Positions 46,906-59,563 of a stretch of 64,000 nucleotides of DNA are shown here, piece by piece; within the stretch, counting starts at the first letter, position 1, and every line of letters begins with the position of its first letter. The notes beneath the pieces are model-generated. The model did no database searches. It was not told where the DNA came from and worked only from the letters and a program-made list of their open reading frames with translations. Made by a program: the position numbers and the translations under genes. This DNA comes from JABFXX01 sp036489755 (GTDB lineage Bacteria; Myxococcota_A; Polyangia; Haliangiales; Haliangiaceae), in contig DASXFD010000042.1 of NCBI GenBank assembly GCA_036489755.1, positions 62,001-126,000 on the forward strand. Reading direction: 5' to 3'.

Positions 46906-48312
46906 CTAGCGTAACGCACAACTCGCGAGGTCGAGTAGCTTCCGCCGCGCGAGCTCCCAACTCGCCTCATCGCGCGGCCACGACGGCTCGCCCGGCGCAG
47001 CCTCGGTGAGCGCGCGCGGAACGATCGAGGCCGCGACGTCCGCGGCGGCGCCCGGCTCGCATGTCGCGGCGAGCTCGAGCAGCGCGCGATCTTCGAGTCC
47101 ACGGCGAAGCTCCTCGAGCCGCAGCGTCGGGTGGCAACCGGGCAGCGCGAGCACGCCGTCGAGGTTGCCGTGATCTTCGCCATCGTCGAAGCTGCGCGCG
47201 TCGGCGTGCGCGTCGAGCGGGCGCGGCGGCAGCGAGCGATGGTTGTACTTGTCTTGCCAGTACATCGCTTGCCACGCGTACCAGAACGGAATTCCGTAGC
47301 GCCACTCGAGCCAGCCCCACGTGCGCGGACCCGGCGGTGCGCCGTCGACGACCATCGAGCCGGCGCTCGGCGGCGCGCCGTTGTAGCTCCAGTCGCCGCG
47401 CCGCGGCTTGAGCGTGACGTAGCGATCGATCAGATCGCCGTAGTCGGCGCGCGGCTCGTCGGTGACGGCGAACGCGAAGCTGTTCGGTCCGCCACCTTCG
47501 GCTCGCACGCGCGTGGCGAGCGCACGCACGCGGTTGCGCGCGGCATCGCCGTGCGGCTCGTCGATCGGGATCGCGAACGGCAGCTTGCCGGTGCCGCGCG
47601 TCGCCGCGATCCATGCGGGCACTTCGTCGGGATCGTCGAGCCGCACCGGGACGATCGGCGAGTCGCCCAGCATGCTCGCGCGTGCCGGCCACGCCGCGAG
47701 TGGCATCGCGGGCGCGAGCAACACGCCTCGCTCGCGAAACATCGCGACGCACGCGCGATCGCCGGCGGTGGGCAGCACGAGCGAGCTGTCGAGCGACCGC
47801 GGATCGTATTCCGCCCACGCGCCGATCGGCAGCGGCGGCAGCGTCGCGCGCGCGACGGCGAGGTCGACGCGAAACAGCTGGCCGTCCGCGAATAGCACGC
47901 CGTGGTGCATGCCCGGCTCGGCGTCGCGCGGCACGGCGATGTCGAAATAGCTCGGCGGCTCGCCGGGAATCAGCTCGTCGGGATAAACGCCGGCACCACG
48001 GAGCCCCGTGCCGTAGAGCGCGGTCGAGCCGTGGCGCACACGCACGGTCTGCACGCCGAACCCGGTCACGCGCGCATCCGGAATCGCGAGCACGGCGGGG
48101 CCGTCGCCGTGAAGCACTTGAATGCCGAGCGTTTCGCCTCGTGCGGCCGCGAGCGTGACCGTCGTGCCATCGAACCACGGCGACGTCGCCGGCACCGGGT
48201 CGCCTTCACGAATCGCCGTCTCGCCGACGATGCGCACGCTTGGCGACGGCGTGCGACACGCGATCACGGTCGCGAGGGTTGCGACGTATGCGGCGCGGGC
48301 TGTAGCGTGCAT
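46906..48312 (-). CDS. DUF4091-family glycosidase-like lipoprotein
   Basis: The 468-residue product has a signal with a lipobox (TLATVIAC, Cys 19). The N-terminal half is beta-rich (GVYPDELIPGEPPSYFDIAVPRD). The C-terminal part matches DUF4091, the (beta/alpha)8-like domain found in glycoside hydrolase 123-type proteins: FAIPIDEPHGDA, FAFAVTDEPRADYGD and TWGWLEWRYGIPFWYAWQAM. Acidic pairs in these motifs may be catalytic, but this is inferred. It should act on polysaccharide outside the cell. Its start lies only 6 bases from the divergent glycosyltransferase start. Confidence 0.82.
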   Translation of the reverse strand: MHATARAAYVATLATVIACRTPSPSVRIVGETAIREGDPVPATSPWFDGTTVTLAAARGETLGIQVLHGDGPAVLAIPDARVTGFGVQTVRVRHGSTALYGTGLRGAGVYPDELIPGEPPSYFDIAVPRDAEPGMHHGVLFADGQLFRVDLAVARATLPPLPIGAWAEYDPRSLDSSLVLPTAGDRACVAMFRERGVLLAPAMPLAAWPARASMLGDSPIVPVRLDDPDEVPAWIAATRGTGKLPFAIPIDEPHGDAARNRVRALATRVRAEGGGPNSFAFAVTDEPRADYGDLIDRYVTLKPRRGDWSYNGAPPSAGSMVVDGAPPGPRTWGWLEWRYGIPFWYAWQAMYWQDKYNHRSLPPRPLDAHADARSFDDGEDHGNLDGVLALPGCHPTLRLEELRRGLEDRALLELAATCEPGAAADVAASIVPRALTEAAPGEPSWPRDEASWELARRKLLDLASCALR

Positions 48313-48318
48313 ACGCAC

Positions 48319-49494
48319 GTGACTCCATCGGCGATCATCGCCTTCGCGAAGGACTGGCACGAGGATCCGACCTCGAATCATCACGTCCTGCGCGAGCTTG
48401 CCAGATCGCGGCGCGTCGTGTGGCTGAACTCGATCGCGACCCGCACGCCTAAGCTGTCGAGCGGCCGCGATCTCGGCAAGATCACGCGCAAGCTGCGCGA
48501 GCTGGCGAAAGGCCCGATCAACGTCGAGAACGATCTGTGGGTGTTCACGCCGCTCGTGCTGCCGTTTCCGCACAGCGCCGTCGCGCGGTCGATCAACCGC
48601 CAGATCTTGCGCGCGACGATCCGCATGCTGCGCCTGCGGCTCCACATCGATCGCTTCCAGCTGTGGACGTTCCTGCCGAACGTCGGCGATTACGTCGGCT
48701 CGCTCGGCGAGGACGGCGCGATCTACTACTGCGTCGACGAGTGGTCCCTGTTCGGCTACCTCGATCGCGAGCAAACGGTCGCCGCCGAGCGCGCGCTGCT
48801 CGCGAAGGTCGACGCGGTGTTCGCGATCAACGAGCCGCTGGCCGATGCCAAGCGCGCGATCAACGCGAGCACGTTCGTATCGCCCCACGGCGTCGATCAT
48901 GCCGCGTTCGCACGCGCCCTCGATCCCGCGCTTGCCGAACCGCTCGATCTCGCCGCGATCCCGCATCCGCGCCTCGGCTTCTACGGCACGCTGCGCGATT
49001 GGGTCGACTTCGACCTGCTCGCGTGCGTCGCGCGCGCGCGGCCCGAGTGGCACGTCGTGCTCGTCGGTCAGGAGCTGTGCGACGTCGGCGCCGTTCGTGG
49101 GCTGCCCAACGTGCACCTGCTCGGCCAGAAACCGCACGCCGAGCTGCCCGCGTACTGCAAAGGCTTCGACGTGGGCCTGATCCCGTACAAGATCGACGAG
49201 CGCATGACGTTCGTGAACCCGCTCAAGCTGCGCGAGTACTTGTCGGCGGGCCTGCCGGTCGTGTCGACACCGGTGCCTGAAGTGCTGCGGTTGATCTCCG
49301 TTTCGGCCGAGCTCGCCCGCGTGGCGGCAACGCCGGCGGCGTTCGAAGCGGCGATCGCGCAGGCACTCGCGGAAACGTCGCCCGCGGCGCGCGCGCGACG
49401 ATCGAACGCGATGACAAACGAGACGTGGTCGGCGCGCGTGGCCCAGGTCGTGCACACCGTCGACGAGATCTTCGAGAGGAAACACCATGGCTAG
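48319..49494 (+). CDS. Glycosyltransferase (GT-B fold)
   Basis: The 391-residue protein begins SAIIAFAKDWHEDPTSNHH and shows the GT-B style: IYYCVDEWSLFGYLDREQT, a PHGVDHAAFARAL stretch, GFYGTLRDWVDFDLLACVA, ELPAYCKGFDVGLIPYKID and KLREYLSAGLPVVSTPVPEV. Fits a cytoplasmic glycosyltransferase of the exopolysaccharide locus. The only start that keeps the conserved beginning is GTG at 48319. The end overlaps the next gene by 8 bases. Confidence 0.88.
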   Translation: MTPSAIIAFAKDWHEDPTSNHHVLRELARSRRVVWLNSIATRTPKLSSGRDLGKITRKLRELAKGPINVENDLWVFTPLVLPFPHSAVARSINRQILRATIRMLRLRLHIDRFQLWTFLPNVGDYVGSLGEDGAIYYCVDEWSLFGYLDREQTVAAERALLAKVDAVFAINEPLADAKRAINASTFVSPHGVDHAAFARALDPALAEPLDLAAIPHPRLGFYGTLRDWVDFDLLACVARARPEWHVVLVGQELCDVGAVRGLPNVHLLGQKPHAELPAYCKGFDVGLIPYKIDERMTFVNPLKLREYLSAGLPVVSTPVPEVLRLISVSAELARVAATPAAFEAAIAQALAETSPAARARRSNAMTNETWSARVAQVVHTVDEIFERKHHG

Positions 49495-51520
49495 GTTTCG
49501 CGCGGGCATGATCGGTGCCGGCAACATCTGCGAGTTTCACGTAGCAGCGGTCAAGAAGTTGGCGACCGAGCAGCCCGACATCGTCGAGCTCGTCGGTATC
49601 GTCGATCTCGATCGCGAGCGCGCCGCTGCGAACGCCGAGAAGTGGGGCACGACAGCCTACGACTCGCTCGAGGCGATCGTCGCCGCCGGTGCGAACGTGA
49701 TCCACGTGCTCACGCCGCCTGCCGCGCACGGCAAGGTCGCCACCGCCGCGCTCAACAAGGGCTGCCACGTGCTGATCGAGAAACCGATCACCGAGGACGC
49801 GAACGAAGCGCGCGCGATCGGCCAGCTCGCGAAGCAAAAGGGCCTCGTCGCCACGGTCAATCACTCGCTGCTCTACGACCCGCAGATCAAGCGCGCGCTC
49901 GATCTCGTGAAGTCGGGCGCGCTCGGTCAGATCGTCTCCGTCGACATCCTGCGCGGCTCCGAGTATCCGCCGTACGAAGGCGGCAAGTTGCCGCCGTGGT
50001 ACCGCGACGCCGGCTATCCGTTCCGCGACATCGGCGTGCACTGCCTCTATCTCATTCAAGAGCTGCTCGGCTCGATCGAAGACGTCGACGCGAGCTGGTC
50101 GTCGCTCGGCGGCGATCCGAACCTGGCGTTCGACGAGTGGCGCGCGATGGTGCGCTGCAAGCGCGGCCTCGGCCAGTTCCAGCTCACGTACAACACGAAG
50201 CCGATGCAGTCGCAGCTGATCATCCACGGCACGAAGAGCGTGCTGCGCGTCGATCTGTTCGCGATGTTCCACGGCAAGCGCGGCTCGACGCCGCTGCCGA
50301 AAGCGGCCGAGCGCCTCGTCAACGCGTTCACCGATTCGATCCAACCGCTGATCGACGTGCCGATCGGCGTGTGGAAGTTCGTGAAGAAGGAAGTGCAGAG
50401 CTATCAGGGCCTGCGCGACCTCGTCGCCGACTTCTATCGCCGCCTCGCCGCCGGCGAGCCCGCGCCGGTCGCGATCGACGACGCCGCGCAGGTCGTGCAA
50501 TGGGTCGAGAACATCGCGCGTCGTGCCGACGAGGATCAGAAGCAGCGGCTCGCGAAGTTCCCGCTATCGGCGACCACGCCGTTCTTGGTGACCGGCGCGT
50601 CGGGCAATCTCGGCAAGGCGACCGTGAAGCGGTTGCTCGCCGACGGCCACAAGGTGCGCGTGTTCGTGCGGCGCATTCCCGACAAGACGGTCGATGGCGT
50701 CGAGTATTGCTTCGGCAACCTCGGCGATCCCGACGCGGTCGACCGCGCGGTGAAGGGCGCCGAGCGCGTCATTCACGTCGGTGCCGCGATGAAAGGCGGC
50801 TGGCCCGAGCACAAAGGCGGCACCGTCGTCGGCACGCAAAACGTGATCGACTCGTGCAAGCGCCACGGCGTGAAGCAGCTCGTGCACATCTCGTCGATGT
50901 CGGTCGTCGATTGGGCGGGCTCGTCGGGCAACGGCCCGGTCAGCGAAGGCACGGCGCTCGAGCCGCGTGCCGACGAGCGCGGCGCGTACACGCGCGCGAA
51001 GCTCGAGGCCGAGAACCTCGTCGCCGAGGCCGCCGCGGCCGGCTTGCCCGCCGTGATCTTGCGGCCGGGTCAGATCTTCGGCGGCGGCATTCCGCTGATC
51101 AACGGAGCCGTCGCGCGCAACGCAGGCGGTCGCTGGCTCGTGCTCGGCGACGGCAAGCTCGTGCTGCCGCTCGTCTACATCGACGACGTCGTCGACGCGA
51201 TCATGGCGTGCGTGAAGAAGCAGCTCACGCACGGCGAGATCATCCAGATCATCGATCCCGAGCACCTCACGCAAGAAGACGTGCTCGGGCTCGCCGGCGG
51301 CACGAAGCCGATCCTGCGCGTGCCGCGCCCGCTGGTGTTCGCGCTCGGCAAGCTCAGCGAGTATCCGCTCGGCGCGCTCGGCCGGCAGAGCCCGGTCGCG
51401 GTGTATCGGCTCAAGTCGGCGCTCGCACGCTTGCACTACGAGAGCAGCCTCGCGAGCTCGCTGCTCGGCTGGCAGCCTCGCGTCGGCGTGCGCGAAGGCA
51501 TCAAGCGCGTGAGCCTGTAG
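49487..51520 (+). CDS. Fusion of Gfo/Idh/MocA oxidoreductase and SDR epimerase
   Basis: This 677-residue protein joins two nucleotide-binding enzymes. Residues 1-350 are a Gfo/Idh/MocA oxidoreductase (FRAGMIGAGNICEFHVAAV, CHVLIEKPITEDANEA, YPFRDIGVHCLYLIQELLG). Residues 360-677 are an extended SDR/NAD-dependent epimerase (TPFLVTGASGNLGKATV, VIHVGAAMKGGWPE, YTRAKLEAENLV with the YxxxK pair, VILRPGQIFGGG). Both halves carry glycine-rich NAD motifs. A sugar nucleotide is the likely substrate, with oxidation and epimerisation or reduction done by one chain. AGAGGA precedes the ATG, inside the end of the glycosyltransferase gene. Confidence 0.92.
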   Translation: MARFRAGMIGAGNICEFHVAAVKKLATEQPDIVELVGIVDLDRERAAANAEKWGTTAYDSLEAIVAAGANVIHVLTPPAAHGKVATAALNKGCHVLIEKPITEDANEARAIGQLAKQKGLVATVNHSLLYDPQIKRALDLVKSGALGQIVSVDILRGSEYPPYEGGKLPPWYRDAGYPFRDIGVHCLYLIQELLGSIEDVDASWSSLGGDPNLAFDEWRAMVRCKRGLGQFQLTYNTKPMQSQLIIHGTKSVLRVDLFAMFHGKRGSTPLPKAAERLVNAFTDSIQPLIDVPIGVWKFVKKEVQSYQGLRDLVADFYRRLAAGEPAPVAIDDAAQVVQWVENIARRADEDQKQRLAKFPLSATTPFLVTGASGNLGKATVKRLLADGHKVRVFVRRIPDKTVDGVEYCFGNLGDPDAVDRAVKGAERVIHVGAAMKGGWPEHKGGTVVGTQNVIDSCKRHGVKQLVHISSMSVVDWAGSSGNGPVSEGTALEPRADERGAYTRAKLEAENLVAEAAAAGLPAVILRPGQIFGGGIPLINGAVARNAGGRWLVLGDGKLVLPLVYIDDVVDAIMACVKKQLTHGEIIQIIDPEHLTQEDVLGLAGGTKPILRVPRPLVFALGKLSEYPLGALGRQSPVAVYRLKSALARLHYESSLASSLLGWQPRVGVREGIKRVSL

Positions 51521-51568
51521 CGACGTCCGTCACGCCGGGCGCTGCGAGGCCGGTGTACGCTCGGGGTC

Positions 51569-52588
51569 ATGCGCCGAGCTTTGCTGGTCGTGATGGTGAT
51601 GTTGCCCGCGGTCGTGCACGCGCAGGCGACGGTGACCGTGAACCTGTCGCCGCAGGGTCAGGCGCTCGCCACGCAGCTCGGGACGACGCCGGCGGATCTC
51701 GCCGCGAAGATCCAGAGCCAGGTCGAGAGCGCGTACGACATCGGCAACCTGCCCGGCTTCATCCGCTCGTTCGCCGACGCCACCACGTTCGCGCAGCGCG
51801 GGCTCGGCGTCGATTACATGTCCCTGCCGAACAGCTTCGTGCTCGGTGTCGGCGCGCAGGTCGCGCTCGCCACCGACGGCGATCTGAATCCCAGCCAGAG
51901 CACGACGGCGGGCTTCGCCGCGAACGTGTCGGTCATGCTCGGCGTCAACCTCGGCAAGTGGGACCATCCGCGCTGGACGCTCTACGCGAACGGCTTTTAC
52001 GAGAACGGCTCGACCGATCGGCTCAACGGCTCGATCATCACGGCCGGCGGCCACGTGCAGTATCGGCTCGTCGATCCGCAGCGCGACAAAGGCGTCGAGG
52101 CCGCGATCCTGCGCTGGGCCGGCATCGATATCACGACGGGCGTCGAGTACACGCGCTGGGTGTTCGGCGCGAACGACACGATCACGAACGACTACACCGT
52201 CGCGGCGGGCACCGGCAGCACCGATCTAACCGTGTCGTCGACGGGCCAGTTCGATCTCAAGTCGAACGCGCTGACCATTCCGATCGAGCTGACGACCGGC
52301 TTTCGCATTCTCGAGGTCGTCAGCATCTACGGCGGCATCGGCTTCGACTTCACCGAAGGCAAGGCCGACCTCGACGCGAACCTCAACGGCACGATGAAGA
52401 CGTCCGACGGCACGAGCGTCGGCACGGTGACGATCGTCGGCGGCGGCAACAACACCGCGAGCCCCGGCAACTTCTACGGGCTCGCCGGCGTGCAGCTCAA
52501 CATCTGGGCGCTGAAGATCTTCTCGCAGGTCAACGCGTCGCCCGAGCCGGCGGCGAGCATCGCGTTCGGCATCCGGCTCGTGCTCTAG
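51569..52588 (+). CDS. Outer-membrane beta-barrel protein
   Basis: The 339-residue product has a cleavable signal (ALLVVMVMLPAVVHAQA) and alternating beta strands with Gly/Asn turns through to a C-terminal strand ending in Leu (SIAFGIRLVL), as in outer-membrane barrels. Strands include FVLGVGAQVALATDGD, RWTLYANGFYENGS and FYGLAGVQLNIWALKIF. No specific family recognised. It may serve the polysaccharide locus upstream; this is only positional. Confidence 0.78.
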   Translation: MRRALLVVMVMLPAVVHAQATVTVNLSPQGQALATQLGTTPADLAAKIQSQVESAYDIGNLPGFIRSFADATTFAQRGLGVDYMSLPNSFVLGVGAQVALATDGDLNPSQSTTAGFAANVSVMLGVNLGKWDHPRWTLYANGFYENGSTDRLNGSIITAGGHVQYRLVDPQRDKGVEAAILRWAGIDITTGVEYTRWVFGANDTITNDYTVAAGTGSTDLTVSSTGQFDLKSNALTIPIELTTGFRILEVVSIYGGIGFDFTEGKADLDANLNGTMKTSDGTSVGTVTIVGGGNNTASPGNFYGLAGVQLNIWALKIFSQVNASPEPAASIAFGIRLVL

Positions 52589-52595
52589 TCCGCGC

Positions 52596-52976
52596 ATGAC
52601 CGACGACGAAGCTGCGATCCGCGCCATCATCGAGCGGCAAAGCAAAGCGGTGCGCGATCGCGAGCTCGCCGAGATCCGCCGCGACCATGCCGACGATCTG
52701 TTGATGTTCGACGTCCCGGCGCCGCTGCAATCGCGCGGGCTCGACGCGTACGTGGACACGTGGACTTCGTTTCTCCCGCACATCACGCCGCGCATGAAGT
52801 TCGAATTCACGGAGGTCGAGGTGACCGCCGGTGTCGACGTCGCATTCGCGACGGCGATCGGCCACTGCTTCGACGATGGCCAACCGATCGACTTCCGCTG
52901 GACGACGGGCCTACGCAAGCGCGACGGCCGCTGGGTCATCACGCACGAGCATCACTCGGTGCCTGCGGGGAAATGA
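52596..52976 (+). CDS. SnoaL-like protein
   Basis: The 126-residue protein fits the NTF2-like fold: AIRAIIERQSKAVRDREL, DDLLMFDVPAPLQSRGLDAY, and RKRDGRWVITHEHHSVPAG. The closing pattern (RWVITHEHHS) is typical of the DUF4440/SnoaL-3 group. It is small and cytoplasmic; the ligand is unknown. It starts 7 bases after the barrel gene and overlaps the convergent FAD protein gene by 38 bases. Confidence 0.85.
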   Translation: MTDDEAAIRAIIERQSKAVRDRELAEIRRDHADDLLMFDVPAPLQSRGLDAYVDTWTSFLPHITPRMKFEFTEVEVTAGVDVAFATAIGHCFDDGQPIDFRWTTGLRKRDGRWVITHEHHSVPAGK

Positions 52977-54507
52977 TCGCGCGCGCGACTCGAACGCCGT
53001 CGAGCGCCGCCGACACGATGCCGCCCGCGTAGCCGGCGCCTTCGCCGCACGGATACAGCGCGGCGAGCTCGGGCGATTGCAGCGAGCTTTGATCGCGCGG
53101 CACGCGCACCGGCGACGACGTGCGCGACTCGACGCCGATCAACACGGCCTCGTCGCTGACGTAGCCACGCATCTGGCGATCGAACTGGACGAGCGCGTCG
53201 CGCAAGCGCTGGGCGAGCGGCAAGCCGGTCGCACCGAGCACCTCGCCGAGGTCGGTCGCGTGCAAACCTGGTTGATAGCTCGTGCGCGGCACCGTCGACG
53301 ACGCTTTGCCGCGCACGAAATCGGTCGCGCGCGTCGCGGGCGCGCGCAGCTCGCCGCCGCCGCCGACCGCCGCGGCTCGCTCGAGCCGGCGCTGCAGCTC
53401 GATGCCGCGCAACGGATCGTGGCCGGATAAATCTGCGAGCTCGATCGATACGACGAGCCCCGAGTTCGCGAACGGCGAGTCGCGCCTCGACAGGCTCATG
53501 CCGTTGACGACCACGCCGTCGGGCTCCGTCGCCGCCGGCACGACCCAGCCGCCCGGGCACATGCAGAAGCTGAACACGCCGCGCTCGCCTTCCGGCGTGA
53601 ACGCGAGGCGATACGCGGCCGCCGGCAGCTTCGCGTGGCCGGCGAAGCGCCCGTATTGCATGCGATCGACGAGCGGCTGCGGGTGCTCGATACGCACGCC
53701 CATCGCGAACGGCTTCGCTTCGAGCCGCACGCCGGCCGCGAGCAACATCGTGTGAACGTCGCGCGCCGAATGGCCGGTCGCGACCACGACGGCGCGGCCG
53801 AGTATCTCGTCGCCGTCGGCGGTGCGCACGCCGATCGCACGGCGATCGCGAACGACGAGCGCGCTCGCGCGCGCACCGAATCGGATCGACGAGCCCACGG
53901 TCGCGAGCGCCTCGCGCATCGCCGAGATGACCTTCGGCAGCTTGTTCGAGCCGATGTGCGGGCGCGCGTCGACGAGAATCGCCGGTGGCGCGCCGTACAG
54001 CGCGAGTACTTCCAGCACGTCGCGCACGTCGCCGCGCTTGTGCGACCGCGTGTACAGCTTGCCGTCGGAGTACGTGCCGGCGCCGCCTTCGCCGAAGCAA
54101 TAGTTCGAGTCCGGATCGACGCGGCCGTGCTGCGTGAGGCCCTTGAGATCGCGCCGCCGCGCTTGCACCTGCTTGCCGCGATCGACGATCACCGACGGCA
54201 CGCCGGCGCGCGCGAGCTCGTACGCGCAAAACAAGCCGGCCGGGCCCGCGCCGACGATCACGACGGGCTCGCCCGAGGTCTCGCGCAGCGGCGCACCCCC
54301 GATCGCGTGCTCGCCGGCGACGCCGACCGTGAGGTGAAACCGCACGCGGCCGCGCCGCGCGTCGATCGAGCGCTTGCGCACCTCGAGCGGCGGCAGGCGA
54401 TCGACGGGCTCGCCGAGCTGAGCCGCAAGTCGCTCGGCGATCGCGGTCGGATCATCGGCGTCGTCGAGCTCGAGCTCGAGGGCGTAGTCGCGCTCGCGAT
54501 CGATCAG
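52939..54507 (-). CDS. FAD-dependent oxidoreductase (NAD(FAD)-utilising dehydrogenase type)
   Basis: The 522-residue flavoprotein matches the family of uncharacterised FAD-utilising dehydrogenases: an N-terminal alpha/beta lead-in ending RKRSIDARRGRVRFHLTV, FAD motif VVIVGAGPAGLFCAYELARAG, YCFGEGGAGTYSDGKLYTR, VVVATGHSARDVHTML, VFSFCMCPGGWVVPAATE and a second nucleotide motif LYPCGEGAGYAGGIVSAA. The natural start region has no ATG, GTG or TTG; the only start fitting the family is CTG at 54507, overlapping the upstream stop as CTGA. AGGAG sits five bases before. It is the last of a three-gene operon. Confidence 0.9.
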   Translation of the reverse strand: MIDRERDYALELELDDADDPTAIAERLAAQLGEPVDRLPPLEVRKRSIDARRGRVRFHLTVGVAGEHAIGGAPLRETSGEPVVIVGAGPAGLFCAYELARAGVPSVIVDRGKQVQARRRDLKGLTQHGRVDPDSNYCFGEGGAGTYSDGKLYTRSHKRGDVRDVLEVLALYGAPPAILVDARPHIGSNKLPKVISAMREALATVGSSIRFGARASALVVRDRRAIGVRTADGDEILGRAVVVATGHSARDVHTMLLAAGVRLEAKPFAMGVRIEHPQPLVDRMQYGRFAGHAKLPAAAYRLAFTPEGERGVFSFCMCPGGWVVPAATEPDGVVVNGMSLSRRDSPFANSGLVVSIELADLSGHDPLRGIELQRRLERAAAVGGGGELRAPATRATDFVRGKASSTVPRTSYQPGLHATDLGEVLGATGLPLAQRLRDALVQFDRQMRGYVSDEAVLIGVESRTSSPVRVPRDQSSLQSPELAALYPCGEGAGYAGGIVSAALDGVRVARAIISPQAPSDARA

Positions 54508-56488
54508 TTGGTCTCCTCGTCGTCGAGTCGAGCGCGATGCCGCGCGGCGTCGTACGCGCCGACGTACGCCGGTGTGCCTTCGAATCGCGCGAGCCAGCGC
54601 TTCGCCGAGCCGGCCTGCCAGCCCCAGCGCTCGCCGAGCACGTGAAACATGCCGCCGATCAGCCGCGAGTCGATCGGCGGATCGCGCATCAGCTCCCACT
54701 TCACGTAGACGTTCGCGTTGCGCAGCATGCGATCGAACAGCGCGATCGTGTCGTCGTCGGGATCAAATGCGCGCAGCGCCGTCACGCCGGCTCCGAGCAC
54801 GCGCGCATCGTGATCGAGGAGCCGCGCGGTGCCGGGCCGCGCTCGCGCGATCACTTCACTGCACGCGCCGACGATCGCGCGCCGGGCCGCGTACACGCCG
54901 CGATCGGCGGCTTCGTCGATCAGCGCGGCGCGGCCGATCACGTGCGCGCGCGCGATCGCATCGATGAGCTCGTCGTCGTCGAGCTCGCGGGCGGCGGCCG
55001 CATCGAAGCTCGAGGCCCGCGGCAGCGGCTCTTCGAGCAGCTCGAGGAGCGCGTGGGCGCGCGAACGCAGCTGTGGCTCGGCAAACCTCGTGACCGGCGC
55101 GAGATCCGCCGCCTGCACCTGCGCGGGAAATGCAGCCGCGACGTCGAGTGCTGCATACAGATGCTGCACCGTATCGTCGTGATCGACGCCGATCGCCGTC
55201 AGCTCCGCATGCAAGAGCTCGGCGAGCTCCGGCACCGGCTCGTTCGCGAGCGCACGCGCGGCCGCGGCGGCGAGCGGCTCACCGGCGAGCTCGGCGAGCG
55301 CACGGGCGGCTTCGGCGCGGCGCGCCGGCGCGAGCTGCTCGGCGAGCGGACCGAACGCGAGCGACCGCGCGGCTGCGACGCGAACCTCGCGCGGCCCCGA
55401 TGCCATCGCCGCGCCGAGCACCGGTGCAGCTGCGAGATCGCCGATCGCGCCTAGTGCAGCGGCCGCAGCCGGCGCCGATGGCGAGCCGAGCGCGTCGACG
55501 AGCGATGGCACCGCGGCACGATCGCGAAGCGCGCCGGCAAGCTCCGCAACGCGCGGCTCGTTCGGCAACACACACAACAGCGCGGGCAGCGCGCGGCGAT
55601 CGAGCCGGCCGACACGCGCGCGGGCGACGAGCAACTCGCCGGCGTAGCGCGTCGGGTCACCTTCATCGGCTGCGTGCGCGTCGACGTCGGGCTCGACGCC
55701 GCTCGCGACATCCTCGGCGAGCTCGCACAACATGCGTGCGACCTCGTCGTCGGCCCACGCCGTCTGATCGGCGAGCCATGCATCGACCGCAGCTTCGCCG
55801 CCGGCGGCGTGACACGCGCGAAGTGGATTGCCGGCGAGCACGAGCCCGTCGTCGCGCCGGGACGCGAACCGGGCGTGCTCGATCGGCAGCACGCGATCGA
55901 GCATCGCGGCGATCCATGCGATGTGCGCGCGCGCGCCTCCGCTGTCGTCGAGTCGCGACACCCACAAGTGTGCGACGCGATGCTCGCGGTCGATCGCGAT
56001 CGCGGTATCGCGATAACCGTTGCGATACGGCGCGAGCCACAGCGTGTGAAACGCGAGCAGCACGGTGTTCTCGCCGTCGAGCTCCTCGTCGGCGAGCTTG
56101 ACCGCGATGCCGAAGTCGGGCGAGCCCGCATGGCGATCGTCGTCGAGCGGAAACGCGACCTCGGCCTGGCGAAGCGGCTCGTACCCGGTCTGGAAGAACC
56201 ACGCGGCGGTCACGCCGACCGCGGTTGCGGCATCGACGAGCTCGGCTTGGTCGCGCAGCTCGGCTCCCGCGCCCGGCGGCAGCCACGGGATGGCCACGAG
56301 CTGGAGCCGGCCTTCGAGCTCGTCGGGAAATTCCGCGATGAATGCTTCGACGTCGGGGATCAGCGGCGCGAGCGCGCGCAGCACGTCGAGCAAGCCATCG
56401 CGATCGACAGCCGCCTCGAGCCGCACGACGAAGAACGCGAAGGCGATCTCGCCGCGCGCCGGCTCGAGCCCGTCGATCTCGACGTGCA

Positions 56489-56489
<1 letters not shown>
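54504..56489 (-). CDS. HEAT-repeat protein with N-terminal unknown domain
   Basis: The 661-residue protein has an N-terminal alpha/beta domain (residues 1-230: IAFAFFVVRLEAAVDRDGLL, ENTVLLAFHTLWLAPYRNGY) and a C-terminal stack of HEAT-like repeats from about residue 300 (VPSLVDALGSPSAPAAAAAL, APVLGAAMASGPREVRVAA). It looks cytoplasmic. The ATG overlaps the stop of the propeller protein (TGATG), and its own stop overlaps the FAD gene start. HEAT stacks usually bind proteins; the partner may be the upstream propeller/TPR protein. Confidence 0.78.
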
Positions 56490-59431
<2,942 letters not shown>

Positions 59432-59563
59432 CGGCCCGATGTTACCGAGATATTTGAGCTCGCGAATCGTGCTTGACGACTCATCCGTTATCGCGGATAT
59501 TCGTCTTGCGCGGCCGAGCTCGTGGTTCTCCTCTCCTCTCCCACGGGCTCGCCGCGCCGGTTC

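Noticed and set aside
49223..50500. Minus-strand frame opposite the oxidoreductase fusion
   Set aside because: Shadow frame; the plus strand has two clear enzyme domains here.
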